DNA of 64,000 bases from Ignavibacterium sp. (GTDB taxonomy: Bacteria > Bacteroidota > Ignavibacteria > Ignavibacteriales > Ignavibacteriaceae). The DNA lies in contig NZ_AP026678.1 in NCBI RefSeq assembly GCF_025998815.1, forward strand, positions 3,286,001 to 3,350,000. The letters are read 5' to 3'. Positions within the stretch are counted from its first letter, which is position 1; each line of letters opens with the position of its first letter. The notes beneath the pieces are model-generated. The model saw only the letters and a list, made by a program, of their open reading frames with translations. It had not been told where the DNA came from and did not search any database. The position numbers were made by a program, and so were the translations under genes. Of this stretch, positions 18,470 through 26,536 are shown piece by piece.

Positions 18470-19324
18470 ATGAATAAAATCTCAACTATACTTTTAACTT
18501 GTGTTATTATTTTTTCTTCCTGCAAAGAAGAAAAGAAAGAAAATATTCCTGTTAATTATCAGGAAAAAGTTGAGCTGAGTTCTGAAAAGGATGCTTCAAT
18601 TCAATTTTATAATCTTGAAAAGATGAAGAGTGAAAGCACAAACAGATTTCCTTGTGATACGATAAGTGTAATTGAGTTTATTCTTAAAAATTTTCCGGCC
18701 GGAACATATCCTCTGAAATTTGATAAATCATCAGTTTATGATATTCCAAAACCAGCTTTGATTTATTATGATTACACTGATGGAAGTAAATACATATTTG
18801 CTATGATTGCTCGTTCGAGACCTGGCGAAAGATTTATTGAACCTTCAAATATTGTTGGTTATGATCAAAGCTTTATTGATCTTGATAGCACAAAGCTTGG
18901 TACTCCATTCATTTATCTTGTGTTATTTGAATGTAAAGGAGATCAATTATTTACCGTCTGGGAAGCACCTGTTCCTTCGCACGGTGGATTTAATAAATTT
19001 AGTTTAAGGAATTGGTCGCCAAAAGGTTTAACTTATGTTGAAATTAATTTCCATTATGGTCAGGGAGTTGGCAATATTAACTATAATTATTTTTTGATTG
19101 ACGGAATAAGAAATCAACCGCACTTGCTTATGACTTATAATGGAATAGATTTCCGGAGAACTTTGGCTGATATAAATGATGATAAATTTCCGGATTATTA
19201 TGAACATATTTTCTACAGTTTTCCTGATCGTGTAATTCATAAAGATTCGGTTGCTTTTATTTATAATCCCAAAGACAGTTTATACCACAGTACATCAGGC
19301 AAAAAAATTACACGTCGTTATTAA
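18470..19324 (+). CDS. Hypothetical lipoprotein
   Basis: 284 residues from ATG 18470; an upstream extension begins in the terminator hairpin and is rejected. The N-terminus MNKISTILLTCVIIFSSC is a lipoprotein signal with Cys18 in IFSSC, followed by a charged linker. The body is beta-rich with aromatic residues and no domain I recognise; a DINDDKFPDYYEH segment near 240 looks like an FG-GAP or EF-hand-like metal loop. It begins only a few bases after the preceding terminator and has no good ribosome-binding site. Confidence 0.7.
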   Translation: MNKISTILLTCVIIFSSCKEEKKENIPVNYQEKVELSSEKDASIQFYNLEKMKSESTNRFPCDTISVIEFILKNFPAGTYPLKFDKSSVYDIPKPALIYYDYTDGSKYIFAMIARSRPGERFIEPSNIVGYDQSFIDLDSTKLGTPFIYLVLFECKGDQLFTVWEAPVPSHGGFNKFSLRNWSPKGLTYVEINFHYGQGVGNINYNYFLIDGIRNQPHLLMTYNGIDFRRTLADINDDKFPDYYEHIFYSFPDRVIHKDSVAFIYNPKDSLYHSTSGKKITRRY

Positions 19325-19333
19325 AAATTTTTT

Positions 19334-19341
19334 TATCTTTG
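19334..19341 (+). promoter_or_regulatory. TATCTTTG promoter box before ygfZ
   Basis: TATCTTTG fits the Bacteroidota -7 box TAnnTTTG, 78 bases before the ATG at 19419. The -33 element is not clear. Confidence 0.4.
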
Positions 19342-19418
19342 TCCTGCAATTTTTTCACAGCAAATCAAAAACTAATCACTATCTATTTGGATGATTTGTT
19401 AATTAAAACGGAGAATAA

Positions 19419-20519
19419 ATGTTCGATAACACTATGATACCTAATGAATTACTTACATATTTCGAATCCAAAGGATACAATGTTGATCGTAATAACGGAA
19501 CAGCAGTTATAAAAAGTTTTTCCAAACCTGAGGACGAAATATTTAGTCTTTACAACGGAGTTGGTCTAAGACATCTGCATTCTGCCTCGATCATTGAGCT
19601 GAGAGGGCAGGACAGTGCTGATTTTCTTCACAGAATTACAACAAATGGACTTAAAGATCTTACCAAAGAGCAGATTAGAAAAACAATTTTCACAACCGAA
19701 AAGGGAAGAATAATCGATGTCGTTTCAGTTCTTAATTTTGAATCACATCTGATTTTGGTTGGAGATTTATCAAACAAAGTAAAGGTGATGAGTTGGATAA
19801 ATCGTTATGTCATCAGTGATGATGTAAAACAAAGCGATGCAAATCATCGTTTCAACATACTTGAGTTTTCAGGTCCTCAGGCAGATTCGTTTATGACATG
19901 GGTTTGTGGCTCAGCAGTTTCGGATATTCCTGTTGATTCATTTAAAGTTATGAATGTTGAAGGAATACTTTTTTTCCTTGCAAAAATGAAAGATGAAAGA
20001 GGATTTAAAAAATTCTGGGCATTGACTGATAATTCACATACAATCAGATTACTAAATTATGTTTTGGAAAATACCGGACCATTTGATTTCAGTTTGATTG
20101 GCGAAGAAGCTTATAGCAGTTTCAGAATTGAGCAGGGAATTCCTGCAGCACCAAATGAAATATGTGATTTATTCAATCCACACGAGTTAAATCTTTCTGA
20201 ATTAATTGATACAAAAAAGGGCTGCTACATCGGTCAGGAAGTTTTGGCACGATTAGAAACTTATGATAAAGTTCAGAAAAAATTAACCGGTTTGACATTC
20301 GAATCTTCTATTGAACTAAACAATGAAACGCAGCTTGTTGATTCTGAAAATCAAAGTGCGGGATTTGTTACTTCATTTATCAATTCGGTAAAGTTGAAAA
20401 GGCCAATAGGATTGGCAGTAGTTAAAAAGAATTATTTGAACGAAGATTCTACTCTTTTTGTTGTGAATGGAAATTCAAAGACGGAAGCAAGAATTACAAG
20501 TTTACCATTTAAGAAATAG
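19419..20519 (+). CDS. ygfZ: YgfZ/GcvT-domain folate-binding protein
   Basis: 366 residues. YgfZ is a folate-dependent protein that supports Fe-S enzymes such as the tRNA thiomethylase MiaB. The family signature K-G-C-Y-x-G-Q-E is present as KKGCYIGQEVLARLETYDKVQKKL near 265, and the N-terminal GcvT-like region (IELRGQDSADFLHRITTN, then TTEKGRIIDVV) is intact. The N-terminus has about 40 residues before the GcvT fold. The next gene begins within 3 bases of its stop, so the two are co-transcribed. True glycine-cleavage T protein is ruled out by the KGCY motif and length. Confidence 0.88.
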   Translation: MFDNTMIPNELLTYFESKGYNVDRNNGTAVIKSFSKPEDEIFSLYNGVGLRHLHSASIIELRGQDSADFLHRITTNGLKDLTKEQIRKTIFTTEKGRIIDVVSVLNFESHLILVGDLSNKVKVMSWINRYVISDDVKQSDANHRFNILEFSGPQADSFMTWVCGSAVSDIPVDSFKVMNVEGILFFLAKMKDERGFKKFWALTDNSHTIRLLNYVLENTGPFDFSLIGEEAYSSFRIEQGIPAAPNEICDLFNPHELNLSELIDTKKGCYIGQEVLARLETYDKVQKKLTGLTFESSIELNNETQLVDSENQSAGFVTSFINSVKLKRPIGLAVVKKNYLNEDSTLFVVNGNSKTEARITSLPFKK

Positions 20520-20521
20520 TG

Positions 20522-21073
20522 ATGAAAATTTATACTAAAGCCGGCGATAAAGGTGAAACAAGTCTTTTTGGAGGAGAAAGAGTTCAAAAAAATAATCAAC
20601 GAATAAACGCTTACGGAACAGTTGATGAATTGAATGCTTTCATCGGATTAGCTCTTACGGAAATAAAAAGTGATGAAATCAGAAATGTGCTGATTGATTT
20701 GCAAAACAAGCTTTTCATAGTTGGCTCTGATTTGGCTACACCGGATACGGAAAAAAATAAAAAACTTAATATCACCAGAACAGGCGAGGATTTTATAAAA
20801 AAAGCAGAAGCCGATATAGATATCTTTACAGAGAAACTTGACGAACTACGGAACTTCATTCTGCCTGGCGGGTCTAAAGGTTCAGCAATGCTTCATGTTT
20901 GCAGAACAATCTGTCGTCGTGCTGAAAGAGAAATTGTTGCTTTGAAAAATTTTGAAAAGATTAATGAAAACATCATTGTCTTCTTAAATAGAATTTCCGA
21001 TTTATTTTTTGTTCTTTCTCGTTATGAAAATAAAGTCTCAAATTATCCTGACACAATTTGGAAACCTCAGTAA
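20522..21073 (+). CDS. Cob(I)yrinic acid a,c-diamide adenosyltransferase, PduO type
   Basis: 183 residues. ATP:cob(I)alamin adenosyltransferase that makes adenosylcobalamin. Motifs: KIYTKAGDKGETSLFGGERV at the N-terminus (the ATP-binding TxxGDxGxT loop), YGTVDELNAFIGLA near 38, and RTICRRAEREIVAL and LNRISDLFFVLSRYEN in the C-terminal helices, the family's catalytic Arg and Asp/Asn signature. A GTG at 20519 overlaps the ygfZ stop; the adjacent ATG 20522 is preferred. The active-site residues look intact. No cobalamin riboswitch is visible. The tmRNA gene begins 12 bases after the stop. Confidence 0.92.
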   Translation: MKIYTKAGDKGETSLFGGERVQKNNQRINAYGTVDELNAFIGLALTEIKSDEIRNVLIDLQNKLFIVGSDLATPDTEKNKKLNITRTGEDFIKKAEADIDIFTEKLDELRNFILPGGSKGSAMLHVCRTICRRAEREIVALKNFEKINENIIVFLNRISDLFFVLSRYENKVSNYPDTIWKPQ

Positions 21074-21084
21074 AAAGTTTACTC

Positions 21085-21439
21085 GGGGGTGAAATTGGTT
21101 TCGACGGGATTGAAGAGACTTAGAACTGCGCATCGTGTTCCCCAAGTACACGTTAAAGAATTGGGAATAAAAAATAACTGGCGAATATAACTACGCCTTA
21201 GCTGCTTAATTAAAAGCAGCTCGTTCACTTTATCCTCTCATACCGGGATAAAGATGAACGTCGTTTAGGTATGATAGCTAAGTCTGATGTCTGTGCAGAC
21301 GAGGCGAAACTTAAAACAGACAAGCTTAATACGATCCCTGTCTGTCGGGCAGTAGTAAGCTAAAAAAATAGACAGACTATGTGCGTAGATGTTCTTTGGA
21401 TCTTAATTCCGGACGCGGGTTCGACTCCCGCCACCTCCA
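21085..21439 (+). ncRNA. ssrA: Transfer-messenger RNA (tmRNA)
   Basis: One-piece tmRNA of 355 bases. The 5' arm GGGGGTG (21085-21091) pairs with CACCTCC (21432-21438) as the acceptor stem, and the T-arm CGGGTTCGACTCCCG ends at about 21430. The 5' part reads GAAATTGGTTTCGACGGGAT, a hallmark of tmRNA. The resume codon appears to be GGC at about 21180: GGC GAA TAT AAC TAC GCC TTA GCT GCT TAA gives the tag GEYNYALAA, close to Bacteroidota tags. The 3' CCA is not encoded. tmRNA with SmpB frees stalled ribosomes and tags the unfinished protein for proteolysis. Confidence 0.95.
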
Positions 21440-21623
21440 CTAAAAACTTTTTTTCATAACTCAAATAAATCACTCCACAAGTAATTTCTGTTTTTAATTT
21501 ATAAGTTCAATTCTACTGCAGTTACTTGATTTATTCACTCAAATAAAATTTCAACCATTTATCCTCAAAACAATTGAACATTCAGATTTAATTATCTATG
21601 TTTCTGTTGAAATTATTGAGAAT

Positions 21624-21998
21624 ATGAAAAATTACTTGCCAAATATTAAATCATTCGTCATCACGGTTAAGAGTTTAATAAATTCATTTTATAAACTTGT
21701 TGGACTTGAGGGAATCGTTTGGATATCAGCTTTAATTTATCTCGCCACTTATTCAAATTATAATCAGAATCATTTTACTATTTGTCCACTTTCGAATTTA
21801 GGAATTGATAATTGTCCTGGTTGTGGTTTGGGTAGGTCTGTCTCTGTGGTTTTACATGGACAGTTTCTCCATTCATTTGATTTTCACTGGCTTGGCATTC
21901 CTGCACTGATAATTATTTTATTCAGAATTTTCCAATTGATAAGAAATAACTTTAATCACTATTTCAAACCAATAAATAAAGGAGCAAGTCATGCCTAA
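21624..21998 (+). CDS. DUF2752 membrane protein
   Basis: 124 residues. The signature CPLSNLGIDNCPGCGLGRS near 55 followed by HGQFLHSFDFHWLGIPALI identifies DUF2752, a small membrane protein family of unknown function common in Bacteroidota. Two hydrophobic segments are visible (about 28-48 and 88-108). Its last bases overlap the next gene (TM2 protein) by 8, so the pair is co-expressed; DUF2752 and TM2 genes are often neighbours. The 181-base stretch before it (21443-21623) shows no feature I can name. Confidence 0.85.
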   Translation: MKNYLPNIKSFVITVKSLINSFYKLVGLEGIVWISALIYLATYSNYNQNHFTICPLSNLGIDNCPGCGLGRSVSVVLHGQFLHSFDFHWLGIPALIIILFRIFQLIRNNFNHYFKPINKGASHA

Positions 21999-22344
21999 TG
22001 TATTTCAATTAATGCCAAGTCTTGAACCGGAAGAAATGGCATACATTCAGGAATTAATCAAAGACTTTACTGATCAGCAGGCACAGCAGTTTGCATTAAC
22101 CTATATGTCAAGAAGAAAAGATCCAACCAACATACTAATATTCGCTTTGATTGGTTTTGTTGGAATAGCTGGTGTTCACAGATTTGTTTTGGGTCAGGTT
22201 GGAATGGGTGTTCTGTATCTTCTTACTGGTGGTTTATGTTTAATCGGAACAATTGTGGATTTAGTTAATCACAAGAAGCTTGCTCTGGAGTTTAATATAA
22301 AAACTGCGCAACAAGTTGCGATGATGATTAAACAGTATTCGTAG
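21991..22344 (+). CDS. TM2 domain protein
   Basis: 117 residues. A soluble N-terminal helix pair is followed by a TM2 domain (about 46-100): ILIFALIGFVGIAGVHRFVLGQVGMGVLYLLTGGLCLIGTIVDLV, with the family's G-x-H-R-F-x-L-G turn between two membrane helices. AAAGGAGC precedes the ATG at the end of the DUF2752 gene. Function unknown; the topology is two membrane helices with both ends in the cytoplasm. Confidence 0.9.
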   Translation: MPNVFQLMPSLEPEEMAYIQELIKDFTDQQAQQFALTYMSRRKDPTNILIFALIGFVGIAGVHRFVLGQVGMGVLYLLTGGLCLIGTIVDLVNHKKLALEFNIKTAQQVAMMIKQYS

Positions 22345-22446
22345 TTCTTAGTTATTTCATTTACAGGACTGGACAACTCTTTTTTTGATTAATCTTATCT
22401 GAAAAAAGTTGTAATCAAAAATTGTTAAGAATAAATTACACCTGTT

Positions 22447-23322
22447 ATGAATGAAATTTATTTCTATAAGTTAACAGGTGCAGGAAATGATTTTGTCTTT
22501 ATTGATAAAAGACAAAATCCACATATCAATTTATCGGCATCACAGATAAAAAGTATTTGCGACAGAAGATTCGGAATTGGCGCTGATGGAGTTATAATTA
22601 TTAAAGATATTGCACAGTATGATTTCGAAATGCTTTATTATAATGCTGATGGCTCTACCGGAAGCTTGTGTGCAAATGGTGCAAGATGTGCAATCTGGTT
22701 TGCAGAAAAAACTAATCGTCTGAAAAATCGGAAAGCTAAATTCATCTCAAATTCAGTTGAATATTCCGGTGAAGTAATCAGTGATGAATTAGTTAGGTTT
22801 AATCTCAATCCTCCGACTAAAGCAAAATTCAATTTCAGAATAAAAGCTGCTGATCAATTAATTAAAGCAGATTTTATTGATACCGGTTCACCACACATTG
22901 TTATAGAAATTTCTGAAATACTTAAAGATCCTAAAAATCCATTTTCAAATTATCAGGAAATTTCTGAGGTTCCTGTTTATGAGCTTGGAAGGGAAATCAG
23001 ATACCATAAAGATTTTGCTCCAATTGGTACAAATGTGAATTTTTATAAATTCGAAAATGATAAAATCTATATACGTACTTACGAAAGAGGAGTTGAAGAT
23101 GAGACTTTAGCTTGTGGAACTGGCTCGGTTGCAGTTGCCATATCAGCTTTTGTAAATAAAAAAATTTCTCTGCCAATTTCATTAATCACTTGGGGAGGCG
23201 AAACATTAATTGTAAATTTCGATATAGAAAATCAGAAAGTTAGTAATGTAACGCTAACGGGTCCTGCAAAGATTGTCTTTGAAGGAAAAATTTCTGGTAA
23301 TTTTTTCACTAAAATGGAGTAA
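22447..23322 (+). CDS. dapF: Diaminopimelate epimerase
   Basis: 291 residues. Converts LL- to meso-diaminopimelate for lysine and peptidoglycan synthesis with a two-cysteine, cofactor-free mechanism. The first catalytic Cys is Cys75 in SLCANGARC (usual form CGNGxRC, here with Ala in place of Gly), and the second is Cys223 in ACGTGSVA. The N-terminal YKLTGAGNDFVFID signature is intact. The next gene begins 2 bases after the stop. The Cys75 loop change (CAN for CGN) is a small oddity but leaves the catalytic residue in place. Confidence 0.93.
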   Translation: MNEIYFYKLTGAGNDFVFIDKRQNPHINLSASQIKSICDRRFGIGADGVIIIKDIAQYDFEMLYYNADGSTGSLCANGARCAIWFAEKTNRLKNRKAKFISNSVEYSGEVISDELVRFNLNPPTKAKFNFRIKAADQLIKADFIDTGSPHIVIEISEILKDPKNPFSNYQEISEVPVYELGREIRYHKDFAPIGTNVNFYKFENDKIYIRTYERGVEDETLACGTGSVAVAISAFVNKKISLPISLITWGGETLIVNFDIENQKVSNVTLTGPAKIVFEGKISGNFFTKME

Positions 23323-23324
23323 CA

Positions 23325-23633
23325 ATGGCAAAGGTTCTTTTCACAATTTCGTACGAGCTGAATCCTGAAAAGAGAGAAGATTACTTTAAAGCTATAAAAG
23401 AATTGAAATTATTGGTTAAAACTGAAGGTATTGAATCATACAATGTTTATGAGGTAAAAGGTAAACCCAATCATTTTCAGGAAATATATGTCTTTGCTAA
23501 TGAAGAAGTTTACGACAATTATGACGACAATACTGACGAACGAGTAAATCTTCTCATCAGCAAAATTACCGATATGACAGTTAACCATTCAGCTAAATAC
23601 ACAACACTTGTAGAACTTCCCCAATTAGAATAA
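23325..23633 (+). CDS. Small putative dimeric alpha/beta-barrel protein
   Basis: 102 residues, cytoplasmic. The sequence pattern (strand FTISYELNP, a helix with KREDYFKAIKEL, a strand with YNVYEVKGKPNHFQEIYVFAN, then helix and strand) resembles the ABM-like ferredoxin fold. There are no catalytic motifs I can recognise. It starts 2 bases after dapF and ends at a strong terminator (23632-23657), so it is the last gene of that operon. Function unknown. Confidence 0.65.
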   Translation: MAKVLFTISYELNPEKREDYFKAIKELKLLVKTEGIESYNVYEVKGKPNHFQEIYVFANEEVYDNYDDNTDERVNLLISKITDMTVNHSAKYTTLVELPQLE

Positions 23634-23657
23634 AAGAGCCCTTGTGGCTCTTTTTTT
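23632..23657 (+). terminator. Intrinsic terminator after dapF operon
   Basis: Stem AAAAGAGCC (23632-23640) and GGCTCTTTT (23646-23654) with a CTTGT loop and T-run to 23657. It isolates the cytochrome operon that begins at 23715. Confidence 0.93.
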
Positions 23658-23714
23658 GTATACAACCATTCCTTAAGATTGAGCAAGAATAAAAATTTTA
23701 TCAGTTAACACAAA

Positions 23715-24590
23715 ATGAATAAAACCTTACACAGGATTTACATAGTTTTATTTTTTCTGATAGGAATTTCAGTAACTGTATTATTAGCAGTTAACGGATA
23801 TTCTTATTACACAACTTCAGTCGAAGAGAGATTTTTTCATCCTCAACATAATTTGATTAAACCAAGTGGTTATCTCGGACACGGTTTTGGTATAATAGGT
23901 TCTCTTATGATGATCCTTGGTGTAAGTATTTATATGATTAGAAAAAGAAGCAGAGTACTTTTTAATTTCGGATATCTCAAACATTGGCTTGAATTACATA
24001 TTTTCCTTTGTACAGTTGGACCGATTTTAGTTTTATATCACACTGCTTTCAAATTTGGTGGAATTGTATCTGTCAGTTTCTGGAGTATGGTGCTTGTAGT
24101 ACTTTCAGGCGCAGTTGGAAGATTTATCTATATTCAGATTCCTAGAACTATTCAGGGAAGAGAACTTGATATTACTGAACTGATGAAAATGAGGAATGAA
24201 ATGTCCGATCGTTTAAGTTCCGAAATAATTTTTGACAAATCTTTACTTGATGAATTTTCAATTCTTACATCACCAGAAAGATATAAAGATTTTAATCTGG
24301 TAAACTCAATCTCTTTCTTTATAAAAGATGCAATCAGGATAAGAAGATTTAAAGGAAAATTAATTACGCATCTTAAAAAAGCTGGTATTTCAAAATTCAG
24401 ATTTAAAGAATTAAAAAGACTTGTTGAAGCTGAGATAATTCTTACAAGAAGAATCGGGCTTTTAAGAACTATGCAAAAATTTTTCCGATACTGGCACATA
24501 GCTCATCTTCCCTTTGCAATAATTATGTTTATTATTATGATTGTTCATATAATGGTTACAATTATTTTTGGTTATAAATGGATTTTTTAA
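23715..24590 (+). CDS. Putative haem-b membrane cytochrome
   Basis: 291 residues, about five membrane helices (roughly 8-28, 57-76, 92-112, 119-140, 263-288) with a charged cytoplasmic-type loop at 145-255. Membrane-embedded or edge histidines suit haem b: His56, His90, His95, His109, and at the end His261, His264 and His278. No CxxCH. It is the first gene of the six-gene operon with the ferredoxin-flavoprotein and two giant multihaem cytochromes, so a quinol-oxidising or electron-entry role in the inner membrane is inferred. I do not recognise a named family; it resembles cytochrome b561/ferric-reductase-like proteins only in the general His pattern. Confidence 0.6.
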   Translation: MNKTLHRIYIVLFFLIGISVTVLLAVNGYSYYTTSVEERFFHPQHNLIKPSGYLGHGFGIIGSLMMILGVSIYMIRKRSRVLFNFGYLKHWLELHIFLCTVGPILVLYHTAFKFGGIVSVSFWSMVLVVLSGAVGRFIYIQIPRTIQGRELDITELMKMRNEMSDRLSSEIIFDKSLLDEFSILTSPERYKDFNLVNSISFFIKDAIRIRRFKGKLITHLKKAGISKFRFKELKRLVEAEIILTRRIGLLRTMQKFFRYWHIAHLPFAIIMFIIMIVHIMVTIIFGYKWIF

Positions 24591-24601
24591 GGAGGAATTA
24601 A

Positions 24602-25201
24602 ATGAAATTCAAACCAGTTTATATCTATGGAATTATTTTAATAGCTGTGATTGCTGTAATAATCATTGCGACAAATCAGAGAGAGGAAAAAATATCAGCT
24701 ATTGAAGATATCGCAAACAAGGAAATGCCTCAGGATGATGTTCATAAAAATCTTGGTAAAGAAAATCCTCACGGACAAGTTAAAGTTAGTGAAGAAGTAA
24801 AGAAAAAAATGGAAGAGCTGAAAGCAGCTGTTGACGCAAATCCAAATGATACTTCCAAGGTAAGGGAGTTTGCTGACTTCTTACTCGCTGCTCACAAACC
24901 AGACGAATCAATTCCTTATTATGAGATGATTTTAAAGAAAGATCCGAAAAGAAAAGACATTCGTTTCTCTTTAACATTTATTTATTACAATAAAGGTGAA
25001 CTTGATAAAGCAGAGGAAGAAACAAAAAAAATATTAGAGATTGATAAAAATGATTCGATGGCAAAGTATAATCTTGGTGCAATTGAAGCCACAAGAGGTA
25101 ACAATGAGAAAGCACGTGAAATCTGGAATAAACTTATTCAGGAAGATCCTAAATCTGAAACTGCAGAACTTGCCCGCAATGCATTAACAATACTGAAGTA
25201 A
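24602..25201 (+). CDS. Membrane-anchored TPR protein
   Basis: 199 residues. One N-terminal membrane helix (VYIYGIILIAVIAVIIIA, about 6-24), a short charged linker, then three TPR-like units (NDTSKVREFADFLLAAHKPDESIPYYEMILKKDP, KDIRFSLTFIYYNKGELDKAEE and SMAKYNLGAIEATRGNNEKAREIW). The shape resembles the TPR proteins that help assemble or couple cytochrome c systems (NrfG/CcmH-type C-termini), but the match is only architectural. AAGGAGGAA upstream of the ATG is a strong ribosome-binding site. It lies between the haem-b gene and the flavoprotein, 0 bases from the latter. Confidence 0.75.
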   Translation: MKFKPVYIYGIILIAVIAVIIIATNQREEKISAIEDIANKEMPQDDVHKNLGKENPHGQVKVSEEVKKKMEELKAAVDANPNDTSKVREFADFLLAAHKPDESIPYYEMILKKDPKRKDIRFSLTFIYYNKGELDKAEEETKKILEIDKNDSMAKYNLGAIEATRGNNEKAREIWNKLIQEDPKSETAELARNALTILK

Positions 25202-26536
25202 ATGGAGCAATTGATAGAAAATCTAATAGCTTATGCTTTAGTTTTTTCTCTTGCAATTGTCATTATCTTCATTTACTTGCGGAAGAACAAAAGACAATCT
25301 TACCAAAACTACGCAAAGCTGAAAAAAGCAAAAGAAACCGGTTTACACGAACCGGTTTCGTTGCATCCTGTTGTTAATCCTGATATTTGTATCGGAAGTG
25401 GAGCTTGTATTAAAGCTTGTCCTGAAAAAGATATTCTCGGATTACTAAATGGAAAAGCTACAACAATTAACGCATCAAGGTGCGTTGGTCATGGAGCTTG
25501 TTTTCATGCTTGTCCTGTTCAGGCAATTACACTTTGCATCGGCACAGAAAAAAGAGGGGTTGAATTACCACACATCTCACAGGAGTTTGAAACTAATATT
25601 CCGGCTGTTTATATCGCCGGTGAACTTGGCGGAATGGGATTAATTAAAAATGCAGTAGAACAAGGCAAGCAAGCTGTAGAATTCTTTGCAAGAAAATTAA
25701 AAAGATCAGCAAAAGCTAAATATGATATTATAATTGTTGGAGCTGGTCCTGCTGGAATTTCTGCTTCTCTTACTGCTGCAAAGAATAACCTAAAATTTTT
25801 AACTCTTGAACAAGATACAATTGGCGGTACGGTAATGAGTTTTCCCAGATCTAAAATTGTTATGACTTCACCAATGGATTTACCGCTTTGGGGAAAGGTC
25901 AAATTATTTCAGACAAACAAGAGTGAATTGATTGATTTATGGCGAAATGTTCTTGAGAAAAATAAAATTAAAATTAATGAAGAGGAAAAGGTTGAACGAA
26001 TTGAAAAAATAGATGATTATTTTATAGTTACTACCAATCACGACCAATACACATCAAATGGTGTTTTGTTGGCAATCGGAAGAAGAGGAAGCCCGAGAAA
26101 GCTTGGTGTGCCCGGTGAAAACAAAGGTAAAGTTTATTACAGGTTACTTGAACCTGAATTAATTCATAATCAGAATATACTTGTTGTAGGTGGTGGAGAT
26201 TCTGCAGTTGAGTCAGCAATGCTTCTAGCTGATGAATCAAACAGAGTTACACTTTCTTATCGTGGAGAAAATTTTTCCAGAATAAAACCACTTAATTATG
26301 AAAGAATTCATCAATACATAAAGAAGAGAAAAGTTAATGTAATATTTAATTCTGTGGTTAAAGAAATTTTTGATAACGAAGTTGAATTATTAGTAGGACC
26401 AGAACAAAAGTTAATGAAGTTGAAAAATGATCTTGTTTATGTTTTTGTCGGAGGAATTCTTCCAATAACTTTTCTTGAAAGCATCGGAATAAAGATTACC
26501 AAAAAATTTGGCGAAGCAATTCTGAAACATGAATAA
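25202..26536 (+). CDS. Membrane-anchored ferredoxin-flavoprotein oxidoreductase
   Basis: 444 residues. N-terminal membrane helix (8-26), a two-cluster ferredoxin domain (about 58-110), then a two-dinucleotide FAD/NAD(P) domain: GAGPAG from 180 and GGGDSA from 330. No CxxC disulfide, so not a thioredoxin reductase. Both ferredoxin motifs lack the second cysteine: Cys63-x2-Ser66-x2-Cys69-x3-Cys73 and Cys94-x2-His97-x2-Cys100-x3-Cys104. The linker TEKRGVELPHISQEFETN and AGELGGMGLIKNA follow the family of flavin oxidoreductases fused to ferredoxins. Proposed role: electron transfer between a cytoplasmic donor and the cytochromes. It is translated directly after the TPR gene and overlaps the next gene by 8 bases. 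Confidence 0.8.
   Translation: MEQLIENLIAYALVFSLAIVIIFIYLRKNKRQSYQNYAKLKKAKETGLHEPVSLHPVVNPDICIGSGACIKACPEKDILGLLNGKATTINASRCVGHGACFHACPVQAITLCIGTEKRGVELPHISQEFETNIPAVYIAGELGGMGLIKNAVEQGKQAVEFFARKLKRSAKAKYDIIIVGAGPAGISASLTAAKNNLKFLTLEQDTIGGTVMSFPRSKIVMTSPMDLPLWGKVKLFQTNKSELIDLWRNVLEKNKIKINEEEKVERIEKIDDYFIVTTNHDQYTSNGVLLAIGRRGSPRKLGVPGENKGKVYYRLLEPELIHNQNILVVGGGDSAVESAMLLADESNRVTLSYRGENFSRIKPLNYERIHQYIKKRKVNVIFNSVVKEIFDNEVELLVGPEQKLMKLKNDLVYVFVGGILPITFLESIGIKITKKFGEAILKHE

Noticed and set aside
18425-18470. In-frame ATG at 18425 as start of the lipoprotein
   Set aside because: It lies in the stem of a 9-bp terminator hairpin, and the lipoprotein signal only works from ATG 18470.
20519-20521. 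GTG start for the adenosyltransferase
   Set aside because: It overlaps the ygfZ stop and adds only one residue; ATG 20522 gives the family N-terminus.
20300-20521. Cobalamin riboswitch before the adenosyltransferase
   Set aside because: The region is coding sequence of ygfZ and shows no B12-box-like element.
24152-24499. 115-codon minus-strand ORF opposite the haem-b gene
   Set aside because: It is a shadow of a low-GC coding frame, with no start signal or recognisable domain.
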